DNA of 48,402 nucleotides from Bacteroidaceae bacterium (GTDB taxonomy: Bacteria > Bacteroidota > Bacteroidia > Bacteroidales > Bacteroidaceae), in contig JAGAYH010000037.1 of the NCBI GenBank assembly GCA_017940565.1, positions 1-48,402 of the forward strand. The letters run 5' to 3'. The notes below the pieces were generated by a model. It was not told where the DNA came from. It searched no databases and worked only from the letters and a program-made list of their open reading frames with translations. Below are positions 35,426 through 42,929 of this stretch, one piece after another; position 1 is the stretch's first letter; each line of letters starts with the position of its first letter. The position numbers and the translations under genes are program-made.

Positions 35426-35456
35426 TTGGCCATTTCCCAAAAAAGTTGTTACTTTG
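35426..35456 (+). promoter_or_regulatory. Promoter for rubredoxin
   Basis: TTG (35426-35428), a 20-bp spacer and TTACTTTG (35449-35456) mirror the GH127 promoter, including the shared TTGGCCAT block. The leader to the ATG at 35492 is A-rich. Confidence 0.65.
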
Positions 35457-35491
35457 CTGTGTGGTTTAACCCTTAAAAGAAAATAAAGAAA

Positions 35492-35656
35492 ATGAAGAAG
35501 TATGTTTGTACCGTATGCGGATATGTTTACGACCCCGCCGTGGGCGACCCCGACAGCGGCATTGAGCCGGGCACCGCATTTGAAGACATTCCCGCCGACT
35601 GGGTATGCCCCCTCTGCGGCGTAGGTAAGGACGATTTTGAGGTCAGCGAGGAATAA
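35492..35656 (+). CDS. Rubredoxin
   Basis: This 54-aa iron protein carries electrons, often to reductases that remove oxygen or peroxide in anaerobes. The two CxxC knuckles are Cys6/Cys9 in [12 protein letters not shown] and Cys39/Cys42 in [28 protein letters not shown] between them is typical. The length is standard. It has its own promoter and a terminator just after it, so it is a single-gene unit. Confidence 0.95.
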   Translation: MKKYVCTVCGYVYDPAVGDPDSGIEPGTAFEDIPADWVCPLCGVGKDDFEVSEE

Positions 35657-35680
35657 CCCTTCCGCGCAACCCATACCACA

Positions 35681-35718
35681 AAGCGGCAGACCCTTTTACA
35701 AGAGTCTGCCGCTTCTTT
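35681..35718. terminator. Bidirectional terminator between rubredoxin and the GH5-like gene
   Basis: AAGCGGCAGAC (35681-35691) pairs perfectly with GTCTGCCGCTT (35704-35714), followed by CTTT. The genes on either side converge on it, so it can end both. Confidence 0.8.
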
Positions 35719-35736
35719 ATGATGCAGGAATAGCAA

Positions 35737-36816
35737 TTACTGCAATTTGCCTGTCAGCGAACGGATGGTGTCAACCTCTTCCTGGCTGAAGGGCGTGCCG
35801 TCCTGACGGATGATGTCGTGGAACCACAGTTCCGGCTCTTTCACGTCGGGCTGCGGGTCGTCCCAGGCAAAGATGGTATTGGTCTTGCCCGAAACGAAGC
35901 CCCAGTTGATGGCCACCACCTTGTTCTTCTTCAGCATGGGCATGATACTTTGGAACGTGCTGCCGCGGCGGCGGGCCATATACTCCGTGCAGATGAGCGG
36001 GCGGTTGAGCAGTTTCAGATACTTCACCTCCTGCTCGTGGCTGGCCAGATTGTCGTAGTTGTGATAGGAAATCACATCGGAGTGCTCCAACTGGAAGGCA
36101 TTGAGCTCCAGGAAACGGTCGTCGAAATTCCAGATGCCCATCGTCAGCGGCTGCGAGGGATTGGCCTCGCGGGCCCAGCCATACACTTTCTTCAGCAGGG
36201 GCAGGGTCGATTCAAAGTAGTCGCTGTTGCCCGGCTCGTTCCAGAGGTCCCACAGCAACACGCGCTCGTCCTGTCCGAAGGTCTTGAGCAGGTCCTTCAC
36301 GTAACACTCCATGAGGGCATAGAGCTTGGCCGTGTCTTTGCGCATGGCGGCCGAGGGGTCCTGCACCCAACCGGAGTTATGCACTCCGGGTTTCGGCTCC
36401 GGTTGCTTGCCGTAACTTGACTCGGCAGCCCAGCAGTCGTCGAAGATGCAGAACAAGGGGCGCACGCCGTGCTTCTGACAAATCGACAGGAAGTTGTCCA
36501 TGCGCTGTTTCATGCCGTCGGCATCCTTTTCATAGACCACACTGCTCAGATATACGCGCATGGTGTTGAGCCCAAGTTCTTCGGCCCAGCCCATTTCCTT
36601 GTCTATCTGCGCTGCGTTGTAGGTTTCGGCACTCCACATTTCAATCTGGTTGATGGCGTCGGAAGTGATATAGTCACAACCGGCCATCCAAGGCAATTCG
36701 GCGTACCACGCATTGGCACGCTCGGCTGTCCAGCGCTCACCGGTACTGCCTTTGCCGCACGAGGCCAGAGACAGCACCAGTAACAGCGCGATACTGAGTT
36801 GACACAAGCGTCTCAT
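35737..36816 (-). CDS. GH5-like (clan GH-A) glycoside hydrolase lipoprotein
   Basis: The product is 359 aa with lipobox SLASC (Cys20), so it is surface- or periplasm-anchored. The TIM barrel has the two catalytic acids of clan GH-A: acid/base Glu194 in LLWDLWNEPGN and nucleophile Glu278 in PLICTEYMARRRGS. Other barrel marks are NTMRVYL, FCIFDDCW, ISYHNYDN and INWGFVSGKTN. It looks like the short GH5-related enzymes of Bacteroidales that are often named cellulase or xylanase. The substrate is not certain. It overlaps no neighbour. The nucleotidyltransferase gene upstream on the same strand ends 25 bp before it. Confidence 0.88.
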   Translation of the reverse strand: MRRLCQLSIALLLVLSLASCGKGSTGERWTAERANAWYAELPWMAGCDYITSDAINQIEMWSAETYNAAQIDKEMGWAEELGLNTMRVYLSSVVYEKDADGMKQRMDNFLSICQKHGVRPLFCIFDDCWAAESSYGKQPEPKPGVHNSGWVQDPSAAMRKDTAKLYALMECYVKDLLKTFGQDERVLLWDLWNEPGNSDYFESTLPLLKKVYGWAREANPSQPLTMGIWNFDDRFLELNAFQLEHSDVISYHNYDNLASHEQEVKYLKLLNRPLICTEYMARRRGSTFQSIMPMLKKNKVVAINWGFVSGKTNTIFAWDDPQPDVKEPELWFHDIIRQDGTPFSQEEVDTIRSLTGKLQ

Positions 36817-36841
36817 GTCGCTACAGGTTTAGTAAAACGGT

Positions 36842-37759
36842 TCAGAACAGTTTCTCGGGATATACGCCTTCCTCAATGAGTTTGGCAATCTTGGCAACCG
36901 TGTCGGGACGGTCTTCGGGATAGGTCACGCCGAACCACTTGCTCGTGGTGTCGAGCACCTTCACCGTAGCCTTCTGCTCGCGGATGAGCTTGTCCACCAT
37001 GAGCGGGATGAAGAACTCGGCCTTCAGGTTCGTCTTCGTGCTCTCCAGTGAGAGGAAATCCTTGAAGAATTCGTCGCTGTGGGCGAAATAGTCGGGTGTA
37101 AAGCCCCAGAAATTCATCGATACGGGCGTGCTCTCCTCAAGTCCGGTCCATGTGGTGCCGTCGTCATCGAGGAAACGGATGATGCCGTCGTCCTTGCGCT
37201 CAATCTTGGTGCGCTCCACCACGCTCTGCAAGTATTGGCTGGCGTCGGTGGCGCATACGCCGCGGCTTACGGTGCCGCTTTCGCTCAGCGTGTTGCCTAC
37301 GCGGAAGCCCACCATGGCATACTTGCCGGTGCTGCCCTCCGGGAGCTCGCTGAGGAACTTGCCCATCACCTGGAAGGAGTCGCGGCCGTAGAAGTCGTCG
37401 CAGTTGATGACGGCAAAGGGTTCCTTAATGACGTCCTCGCCCATCATCACGGCATGGTTCGTGCCCCACGGCTTTTCGCGGCCTTCGGGCACAGTGAAGC
37501 CCTCGGGCAGTTTGTCCAGCGACTGGAACACCACTTCCACCGGCAGGTGGTTCTCATACTTGCTGACAATCTTCTTGCGGAAATCGTCCTCAAAATCCTT
37601 GCGGATGACAAACACCAGTTTGCCGAAACCGGCCTTGATGGCATCATAGATGGAATAGTCCATAATCGTTTCGCCGTTGGGGCCCAGACCGTCCATCTGC
37701 TTCAGACCACCATAGCGGCTGCCCATGCCGGCAGCAAGCAAAAACAATGTAGGTTTCAT
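36842..37759 (-). CDS. Sugar-phosphate nucleotidyltransferase family protein
   Basis: The product is 305 aa. It starts with the NTP-transferase signature FLLAAGMGSRYGGLKQMDGLGPNGETIMDY, which binds the nucleotide. It continues with KPWGTNHAVMMGEDVIKEPFAVINCDDFYG, in which the Asp pair binds metal. The middle holds VSMNFWGFTPDYF and the end TSKWFGVTYPEDR. The enzyme probably makes an NDP-sugar from a sugar phosphate, but which one cannot be told. It precedes the GH5-like gene on the same strand with a 25-bp gap and may be co-transcribed with it. Confidence 0.85.
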   Translation of the reverse strand: MKPTLFLLAAGMGSRYGGLKQMDGLGPNGETIMDYSIYDAIKAGFGKLVFVIRKDFEDDFRKKIVSKYENHLPVEVVFQSLDKLPEGFTVPEGREKPWGTNHAVMMGEDVIKEPFAVINCDDFYGRDSFQVMGKFLSELPEGSTGKYAMVGFRVGNTLSESGTVSRGVCATDASQYLQSVVERTKIERKDDGIIRFLDDDGTTWTGLEESTPVSMNFWGFTPDYFAHSDEFFKDFLSLESTKTNLKAEFFIPLMVDKLIREQKATVKVLDTTSKWFGVTYPEDRPDTVAKIAKLIEEGVYPEKLF

Positions 37760-37856
37760 ACTGTCTTACTTATTTCTATTAGTTTTTATTCGTTCTACCT
37801 GATTACATCAACAACATGGCTTTGAAACCATGAATTATGTATTGTCCATTTGTGTA

Positions 37857-38390
37857 TTATCTTACAACCCGGCAATAGCCCTCCTTGCGCGGCTTGGCCT
37901 CGCGCGGCTCGCCGTCGGCATAGCCCAGCGCCAGGGCACCAATGCCCATCAACTCCTCAGGCACGCCCAGGTCCTTCATCAGGGCCTTGCCTTCCGGCAG
38001 GCTGAACATCTCCATCTCGCGGTTTATCCAGCACGAGCCCAGACCAATGGCGTGGGCAGCATTCATCATGTTGCCCAGCACCAGCGAGCCATCCTGCACC
38101 GAGTTTTTCCACACCTCGGGCTGCGAGCCAAACACCAGCACAATGGTCGGCGCATCGTAATAAGGATTACCCGTCGAGCCCAACACTTCGGCGTTCAGCT
38201 TCACCAGACGCGCCATCAGGTCCTCGCGCTGCACGGCCACAATCCAAGGGTCCTGTTTGCCATGCGCCGTAGGCGCCCACGTGCCCGCCTCAAGCACGAG
38301 ACGGAGCTCTTCGTCGCTGATCTGTTCCTTGCGGTACTTGCGCACGCTGCGGCGCGTACGCAAACATTCCAAAACGGCTTGATTCATCAT
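37857..38390 (-). CDS. Nitroreductase-family FMN oxidoreductase
   Basis: This is a 177-aa flavoenzyme. The FMN-binding start RTRRSVRKYR (about 11-20) is followed by APTAHGKQDPWIVA. GSCWINREMEMF and the end GIGALALGYADGEPREAKPRKEGYCRVVR close the fold. Start is at the ATGATG tandem (38390 or 38387). Such enzymes reduce nitro compounds, quinones or other flavin substrates with NAD(P)H. The physiological substrate is unknown. Confidence 0.92.
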   Translation of the reverse strand: MMNQAVLECLRTRRSVRKYRKEQISDEELRLVLEAGTWAPTAHGKQDPWIVAVQREDLMARLVKLNAEVLGSTGNPYYDAPTIVLVFGSQPEVWKNSVQDGSLVLGNMMNAAHAIGLGSCWINREMEMFSLPEGKALMKDLGVPEELMGIGALALGYADGEPREAKPRKEGYCRVVR

Positions 38391-38477
38391 CTTCTGTTGA
38401 TTTTGACTACAAATTTAGCGCAAAAAATCCGTAATACCAAGCCAAACGTCACTTTCCCCACGACAAACCATCTCGAA

Positions 38478-38667
38478 AATTGAAATTATTTTGACATTTC
38501 CTCCACAGAAGCCCGATTTCGGCATTCACAAGTGGGACTTCGGCGCGCAGAAACGGCGTTTCAAAATGACGAAACGCCGCTTCTGTTTCAGAACATCTGA
38601 GAGCCGATGAAAATCAGCCGGTTACAAAACCGCCGGATTTATGGTAAAAAAACTTTACATAATCTCC
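38478..38667 (+). repeat. Dispersed hairpin element, copy B
   Basis: This copy resembles copy A over about 190 bp, with the same order of blocks: TTTTGACATTTCC, CACAGA, CGATTTCGG, GGCGTTTCAAAATG, GAAACGCCG, ATGAAAATCAGC, CAAAACC and ATGGTAAAAA. Stem arms are CGGCGTTTC (38554-38562) and GAAACGCCG (38571-38579), with AGAA/TTCT pairing outside one mismatch. Here the element runs opposite to the minus-strand genes on both sides. It fills most of the 326-bp gap. Confidence 0.75.
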
Positions 38668-38716
38668 TCCCGCCGGTTAATATTCACTCTTTCCCCATCA
38701 GGGGAGTTGGACGGGC

Positions 38717-39967
38717 TTACTTCTTTACCTTCTTTCCCTTCTGAATGTAAATCTCCCCCTGCTTGGGATGCGCCACCCTGCGCCCTTGCAGGTCGTACGC
38801 CGGAGCATCGGAATTATGAATTGTAACTTGTGAATTATGAATGCCACTCAGCTCAATGTCGTCCACGATGTTCTCACCGTACTTGGCCCAATTGTCTGTT
38901 GTCGCGTAGATTTCCTTATACCCTTTAGGCACATGGAGCGTGGCACCTTCAATGTAGATACCTTCTTCTGGTGGAACGGTGCCTTCACAATACACGTCTG
39001 TCAGAGGGTTATTTTCATCGTAATAATACGTCTTGAACAACTTGGAGGTAACATAGCTCACTTGTCTCCCAAAGACCAATGTTTTGAGTTTGACGCAACC
39101 CGCAAAAAGAACTTTGTCTATAGCCCCGCCTAAAAATGTGACTTTTTCCAATGAATGACATTGCAAAAACACATTGCTGCCGAGCGTGTCAAGCGATGCG
39201 GGCAAGCAGGCTTCTTTCAACACCGTGTTATATGAAAAAGCCTCTTCGCCAATATATGTGACAGAAGAAGGAAGGTTTAATTGCTTCACCCGGGTGCCAC
39301 TGAAGGCGTGCTCTCCGATGTGTCTGACGGTATTTGGCAGGCGGATTTCTTCCAATTGATTGCCAAAATTTTCCGTACGATACTCATAGCCATTGAAAAG
39401 ATAGGAAGCAATGGTGGTCACGCCGTCTTCTATTTCCACATACTTAAGGCTGTCGCAACACGCAAAAACGCCTGAAGCATAATTCGTGTCTTTGTGCATA
39501 AAGACACTGTCCAATCCACTGTAACAAAAAGCCAGGGGTTCAATAATCTCCAATGTGTTCGTATGAACTAATTTCTTCAAGTTTACACAACCATAGAACG
39601 CCCGTTGCTCAATCAGCCTGACCGAAGAAGGGATGATGATTTCTTTTAATGACTCACAAGACATAAAAGCACCCCTTCGAATAGTCACCAACGTATTGGG
39701 AAGTTCAACCGTTTCTAAATCCCAGCAACTTTGGAAAGCCCCGGGATAAATCTCGACAACCGTATAGACCGTGTCATTGCAGACGACATGCGACGGAAGC
39801 ACCACGCCGGTAGTGTCTCTGGAAACATAAGTGACACTAACCGTCCTGTCTTCTCTGGAGAAATACCTGTATTCTATACCTTGATATTCAAAGTCAGACC
39901 AATTACGCAAACCATAACCATCCAGTAAAAGGGAAGAGAGAAACAAAGCCATTATCCAACGTTTCAT
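38717..39967 (-). CDS. BspA-type leucine-rich repeat surface protein
   Basis: The product is 416 aa from ATG 39967 (MKRWIMALFLSSLLLDGYG), with a signal peptide. Earlier in-frame starts would overlap the small gene upstream. Residues about 75-340 hold LRR_5 repeats with the pattern GAFxxCxxLxxVxLPxxL (GAFQSCWDLETVELPNTL, AFMSCESLKEIIIPSSV, AFSGTRVKQLNLPSSV). Such proteins bind host or other surfaces in related oral and gut bacteria. The end has the motif APAYDLQGRRVAHPKQGEIYIQKGKKV, also found in the right-edge gene. The linker before it (GIHNSQVTIHNSD) is encoded by near-repeats of GAATTATGAAT. Confidence 0.88.
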   Translation of the reverse strand: MKRWIMALFLSSLLLDGYGLRNWSDFEYQGIEYRYFSREDRTVSVTYVSRDTTGVVLPSHVVCNDTVYTVVEIYPGAFQSCWDLETVELPNTLVTIRRGAFMSCESLKEIIIPSSVRLIEQRAFYGCVNLKKLVHTNTLEIIEPLAFCYSGLDSVFMHKDTNYASGVFACCDSLKYVEIEDGVTTIASYLFNGYEYRTENFGNQLEEIRLPNTVRHIGEHAFSGTRVKQLNLPSSVTYIGEEAFSYNTVLKEACLPASLDTLGSNVFLQCHSLEKVTFLGGAIDKVLFAGCVKLKTLVFGRQVSYVTSKLFKTYYYDENNPLTDVYCEGTVPPEEGIYIEGATLHVPKGYKEIYATTDNWAKYGENIVDDIELSGIHNSQVTIHNSDAPAYDLQGRRVAHPKQGEIYIQKGKKVKK

Positions 39968-39980
39968 ATTCATACACATT

Positions 39981-40285
39981 TTATGGTTCAACATCCATTT
40001 CAAACGTACCGCCGCTTTCTACACTGAAGCCGTTTTTAATCATGATTTCTTTATTCGCCTTCAAAGTTACAGTTTTACCCGAACCTACAGTCACATTGCC
40101 AACCGGTTTTTTATCGGTGGATGTGATGAATGATGTATCACCATTCAATTCAATGACTGGAAGGAAAAATCCGTTTTGCTAAACGCTAACGAATACTCCA
40201 GGGTTCGCTGGGCTTTCGCCCCAAACGGCATCGCTGTGAACAGGCACAGGAGCCACAGTGCATTTGTTGTCTTAATTGATTTCAT
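39981..40285 (-). pseudogene. Small secreted-protein gene broken by a frameshift, upstream of the BspA-like gene
   Basis: From ATG 40285 the frame gives a clear signal peptide (MKSIKTTNALWLLCLFTAMPFGAKAQ) and stops at 40147-40145 after 46 codons. A different frame then continues to TAA at 39983-39981 with coherent protein sequence (VIELNGDTSFITSTDKK, VGSGKTVTLKANKEIMIKNGFSVESGGTFEMDVEP). This second part resembles the short Gly- and Lys-rich ends of Bacteroidota secreted proteins. The joint lies near 40165-40185. Either a one- or two-base indel broke the gene, or there is a sequencing error or recoding. It ends 13 bp before the BspA-like ATG. Confidence 0.6.
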
Positions 40286-40310
40286 ATCCAACTATTTCGG
40301 CTTAACGTTG

Positions 40311-40318
40311 CAAATTTA
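40311..40318 (-). promoter_or_regulatory. Probable -7 element before the small broken gene and the BspA-like gene
   Basis: On the minus strand the bases read TAAATTTG, a full match to TAnnTTTG, 25 bp before the ATG at 40285. A -33 TTG is not seen at the right distance. Confidence 0.55.
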
Positions 40319-40395
40319 TACATTTTTTTTAAGAATGGGCACACCCAAAAGGGTAAAAAATATTCACCCTCTTAAATTTTCAATGGAACGAGAGT

Positions 40396-42921
40396 TCAGA
40401 AAGGATAACCGATAGCGAAATGGAGGGTAAGGCCATCCTTGAACTTACCGATGTTGTAGTAGCCTCGCCGCCCATTGTCAGCCGGGTCGTGGAGTGCAAC
40501 GCCGAGATCGAAACGGAGGATAAGGAAGTCAAGGTCATAGCGCAGACCTATGCCGGTGCCGAGGGCAATGTCTTTGGCAAAATGCTTCAGTTTGAACGTA
40601 CCTCCGGGACGATGCTCATCTTCGTGCATGAGCCACACGTTGCCGGCATCAACAAAAAGGGCACCGCCGAGACTGCCGAAAACGGGGAAGCGAAACTCGA
40701 CGTTGGCTTCGAGCTTGATGTCGCCTGTTTGGTCCATATAAGAGTAGCGCGAACGAGGGGTGTAGAAACGCCCGGGGCCGACGGCGCGGATGGTGAAGGC
40801 ACGGATGCTGTTGGCTCCGCCCACGTAGAACTGGTCGCTGTAGGGGGCGAAACGCGAGTTGCCGTAGGTCCACACAATGCCGCCCATGAGGCGGGTGGCG
40901 AGACGATACTTTTCACTGATTTTAAAGTCGTTGTGCAGTTCAGTGGTCAATTTCAAATATTGAGCGAATGGATTGTGGAAAAGTTCCTTGTTCTGCTCTC
41001 CCCACTTCTTACCGGCCAAGGCATAGATGCCTGAAGTGACATTGCCGGCCTCTTTTACGGTAAGTTGCCACCAGAGAGGGTTACGGTGGCGGCGCGAGGA
41101 AGTGTAGGTATAGGTGTACTGCATGGCAGGCACAAAGCGGTCGCGCATACTGGCGTAGAGGGCGGGGTTGACCTGCATGATGGAGTCGAACTCATGGGTG
41201 CTGTTGATCATTTTGTCGTATGACAGGGAGAAGGGCGTGAACTCGTGGCGCGAAGTGCGGGTCTTGTGCCACGAATAGGTGGCATCGAGCCCCATAGTGA
41301 ACAGGTTGAAGTATCCGGAGCGGTTGAGCCAATCGGCAGTGAGGGCAAACTTGGTACTTGTGGGAAATCGGAACTGGTGACGGCTGATGCCGGGGAATAC
41401 CACACGGGGAAAGTCGATGGACAATTGGGTGCCGACTTCGTAGGAATTGAAGAAAGCATCGCGTTTCACCGTTTCACCATTGGTGCGCCATTCATAGGAA
41501 CCGAAGATTTTGAAGTTGAGCAGTTCGGCTCCGCGGAAGGCATTTTTCTTCTGCAGGCTGAGCGAGAGGCCCGGACCGATGCGGTCGCCGTTCTTCTCGG
41601 TGACGTTCATTTCGAAATCGAGGGTGTAGCGCTTGTCGAGCACGGTGGAAACCAGCAGGTCGAGGGTGTCGCAGGTCTGCGTGGTGTCGCGACGGGCATA
41701 GCTCACGTTGATCTGGTTGAAGATGCCCAGTCCAGCAAGCATTTCCTGAGTGCGCTCTTCGTCGCGCTGCCGATAGAGACGGCGGGGGCGGTGAGCAATG
41801 TTCTGCAGGAAAACCAAGGGATAAAGCGGCGGTTTGCGGCCGGAGTAATTGACCGTCACCGTGCGGCGGGTCATTGAGTTGGACAGGGTGTCGCCGGCAT
41901 GGCGGTAAACATTGATATACGTGTGACCCATGTAATAGCGCTTGTAGAAGAAGCCAGGCAGGTTGGCCTTGGGCTCCAAGCGTAGCTGAACCTTGTAGGG
42001 GACGGCAAAGGTGTCGGCCTTGTAGGTGGCCAGGCTTGCCTTATAATAGTAGAAGCCGGCATTGCGGTAGATGTTCTCCAAACGCGATTGTTCGTTTGTG
42101 AGATTGAGTACGCTGAAGGGGTCGCCTTTTTTGAGATAGGGCGTGCGCCACGGACGCAGAATAAGGCTGTCGGGCATCGGGGGAAATCCGCGGTATTCAA
42201 TGGAATCGAGACGGAACACCTGACCGGGGGTGACGTAATAGTTCACCTTGGCCTTACGGGGATTGTGGGCAGGGTCGAGCTCCGACTGCACTTTGGCATG
42301 GAAGTAGCCGAAGTTGTGGAGCGTGTTGGTGGCTATCTTAACACGCGTCGGGGGATTGACATTCGAGACAAGCACCGGCTCTGTGGCAAAGGTCTTGTAC
42401 ATCCAGCCGGCAAACTTGCCCTCACGATTCACATAGCGGTTATAAGCCCACAAGCCGAGGGGGATGGGAAAACGGTGGTAGGCACTGCCAAAGAGCGCAT
42501 TGTTTGGCGCCGCCTCGAGCACGGCATTCACTTCAATCTTGGCGGCTTCGAGTTCCCTGCGCGTAGTCTCCCTCAGAGAACGGAGAGAGTCACGCTCTGC
42601 CTTTGTCAATTCTTCCTCGTCAGAGATTTTTGTGTCCCTGGGCGGGGGCGGCAGTTTCACAGAATGGAGTACGGCATCTATGCGCTGGACTGCGTCGGCT
42701 ATGGCCGTGATGACACCGGTAGAGTCTTTACGATGACGATGATGCTTTTTCTGTTTCTTCTGATGTGGCAGTTCACCCTCCTCCAAATACTCGATGCTGT
42801 TCACACCGGTATAGAGTGTTTCGCCCTCCGGCAGATTACTGGTGACGGAGCAGGAGCCCAACCACGGCAAAACCAACAAGACGAGGCATGACAGGCGAAA
42901 GAGTCTTATTATTTTATCCAT
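40396..42921 (-). CDS. tamL: TamL-like lipoprotein of the Omp85/BamA superfamily
   Basis: The product is 841 aa with lipobox LGSCS (Cys24). POTRA-like modules fill about 150-400 (TRVKIATNTLHNFGYFHAKVQSEL, LDSIEYRGFP, IYRNAGFYYYKASLATY). A barrel follows to the end (GPGLSLSLQKKNAFRGAELLNFKIFGSYEWR, FYVGGANSIRAFTIRAVGPG, GTGIGLRYDLDFLILRFDLGVALHDP), closing on the terminal Phe of FAIGYPF. The N-terminal His/Lys run (HQKKQKKHHRHRKD) is unusual. With TamB next to it, it should form the outer-membrane part of the Tam system that moves lipids or helps proteins into the outer membrane. The lipid anchor is the mark of the Bacteroidota TamL form. Confidence 0.9.
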   Translation of the reverse strand: MDKIIRLFRLSCLVLLVLPWLGSCSVTSNLPEGETLYTGVNSIEYLEEGELPHQKKQKKHHRHRKDSTGVITAIADAVQRIDAVLHSVKLPPPPRDTKISDEEELTKAERDSLRSLRETTRRELEAAKIEVNAVLEAAPNNALFGSAYHRFPIPLGLWAYNRYVNREGKFAGWMYKTFATEPVLVSNVNPPTRVKIATNTLHNFGYFHAKVQSELDPAHNPRKAKVNYYVTPGQVFRLDSIEYRGFPPMPDSLILRPWRTPYLKKGDPFSVLNLTNEQSRLENIYRNAGFYYYKASLATYKADTFAVPYKVQLRLEPKANLPGFFYKRYYMGHTYINVYRHAGDTLSNSMTRRTVTVNYSGRKPPLYPLVFLQNIAHRPRRLYRQRDEERTQEMLAGLGIFNQINVSYARRDTTQTCDTLDLLVSTVLDKRYTLDFEMNVTEKNGDRIGPGLSLSLQKKNAFRGAELLNFKIFGSYEWRTNGETVKRDAFFNSYEVGTQLSIDFPRVVFPGISRHQFRFPTSTKFALTADWLNRSGYFNLFTMGLDATYSWHKTRTSRHEFTPFSLSYDKMINSTHEFDSIMQVNPALYASMRDRFVPAMQYTYTYTSSRRHRNPLWWQLTVKEAGNVTSGIYALAGKKWGEQNKELFHNPFAQYLKLTTELHNDFKISEKYRLATRLMGGIVWTYGNSRFAPYSDQFYVGGANSIRAFTIRAVGPGRFYTPRSRYSYMDQTGDIKLEANVEFRFPVFGSLGGALFVDAGNVWLMHEDEHRPGGTFKLKHFAKDIALGTGIGLRYDLDFLILRFDLGVALHDPADNGRRGYYNIGKFKDGLTLHFAIGYPF

Positions 42922-42929
42922 CGGAAAGA

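Noticed and set aside
40163-40183. A single AATCCGTTTTGC inside the broken small gene as a seventh array
   Set aside because: No partner unit is found 21 bp to either side, so chance similarity is more likely.
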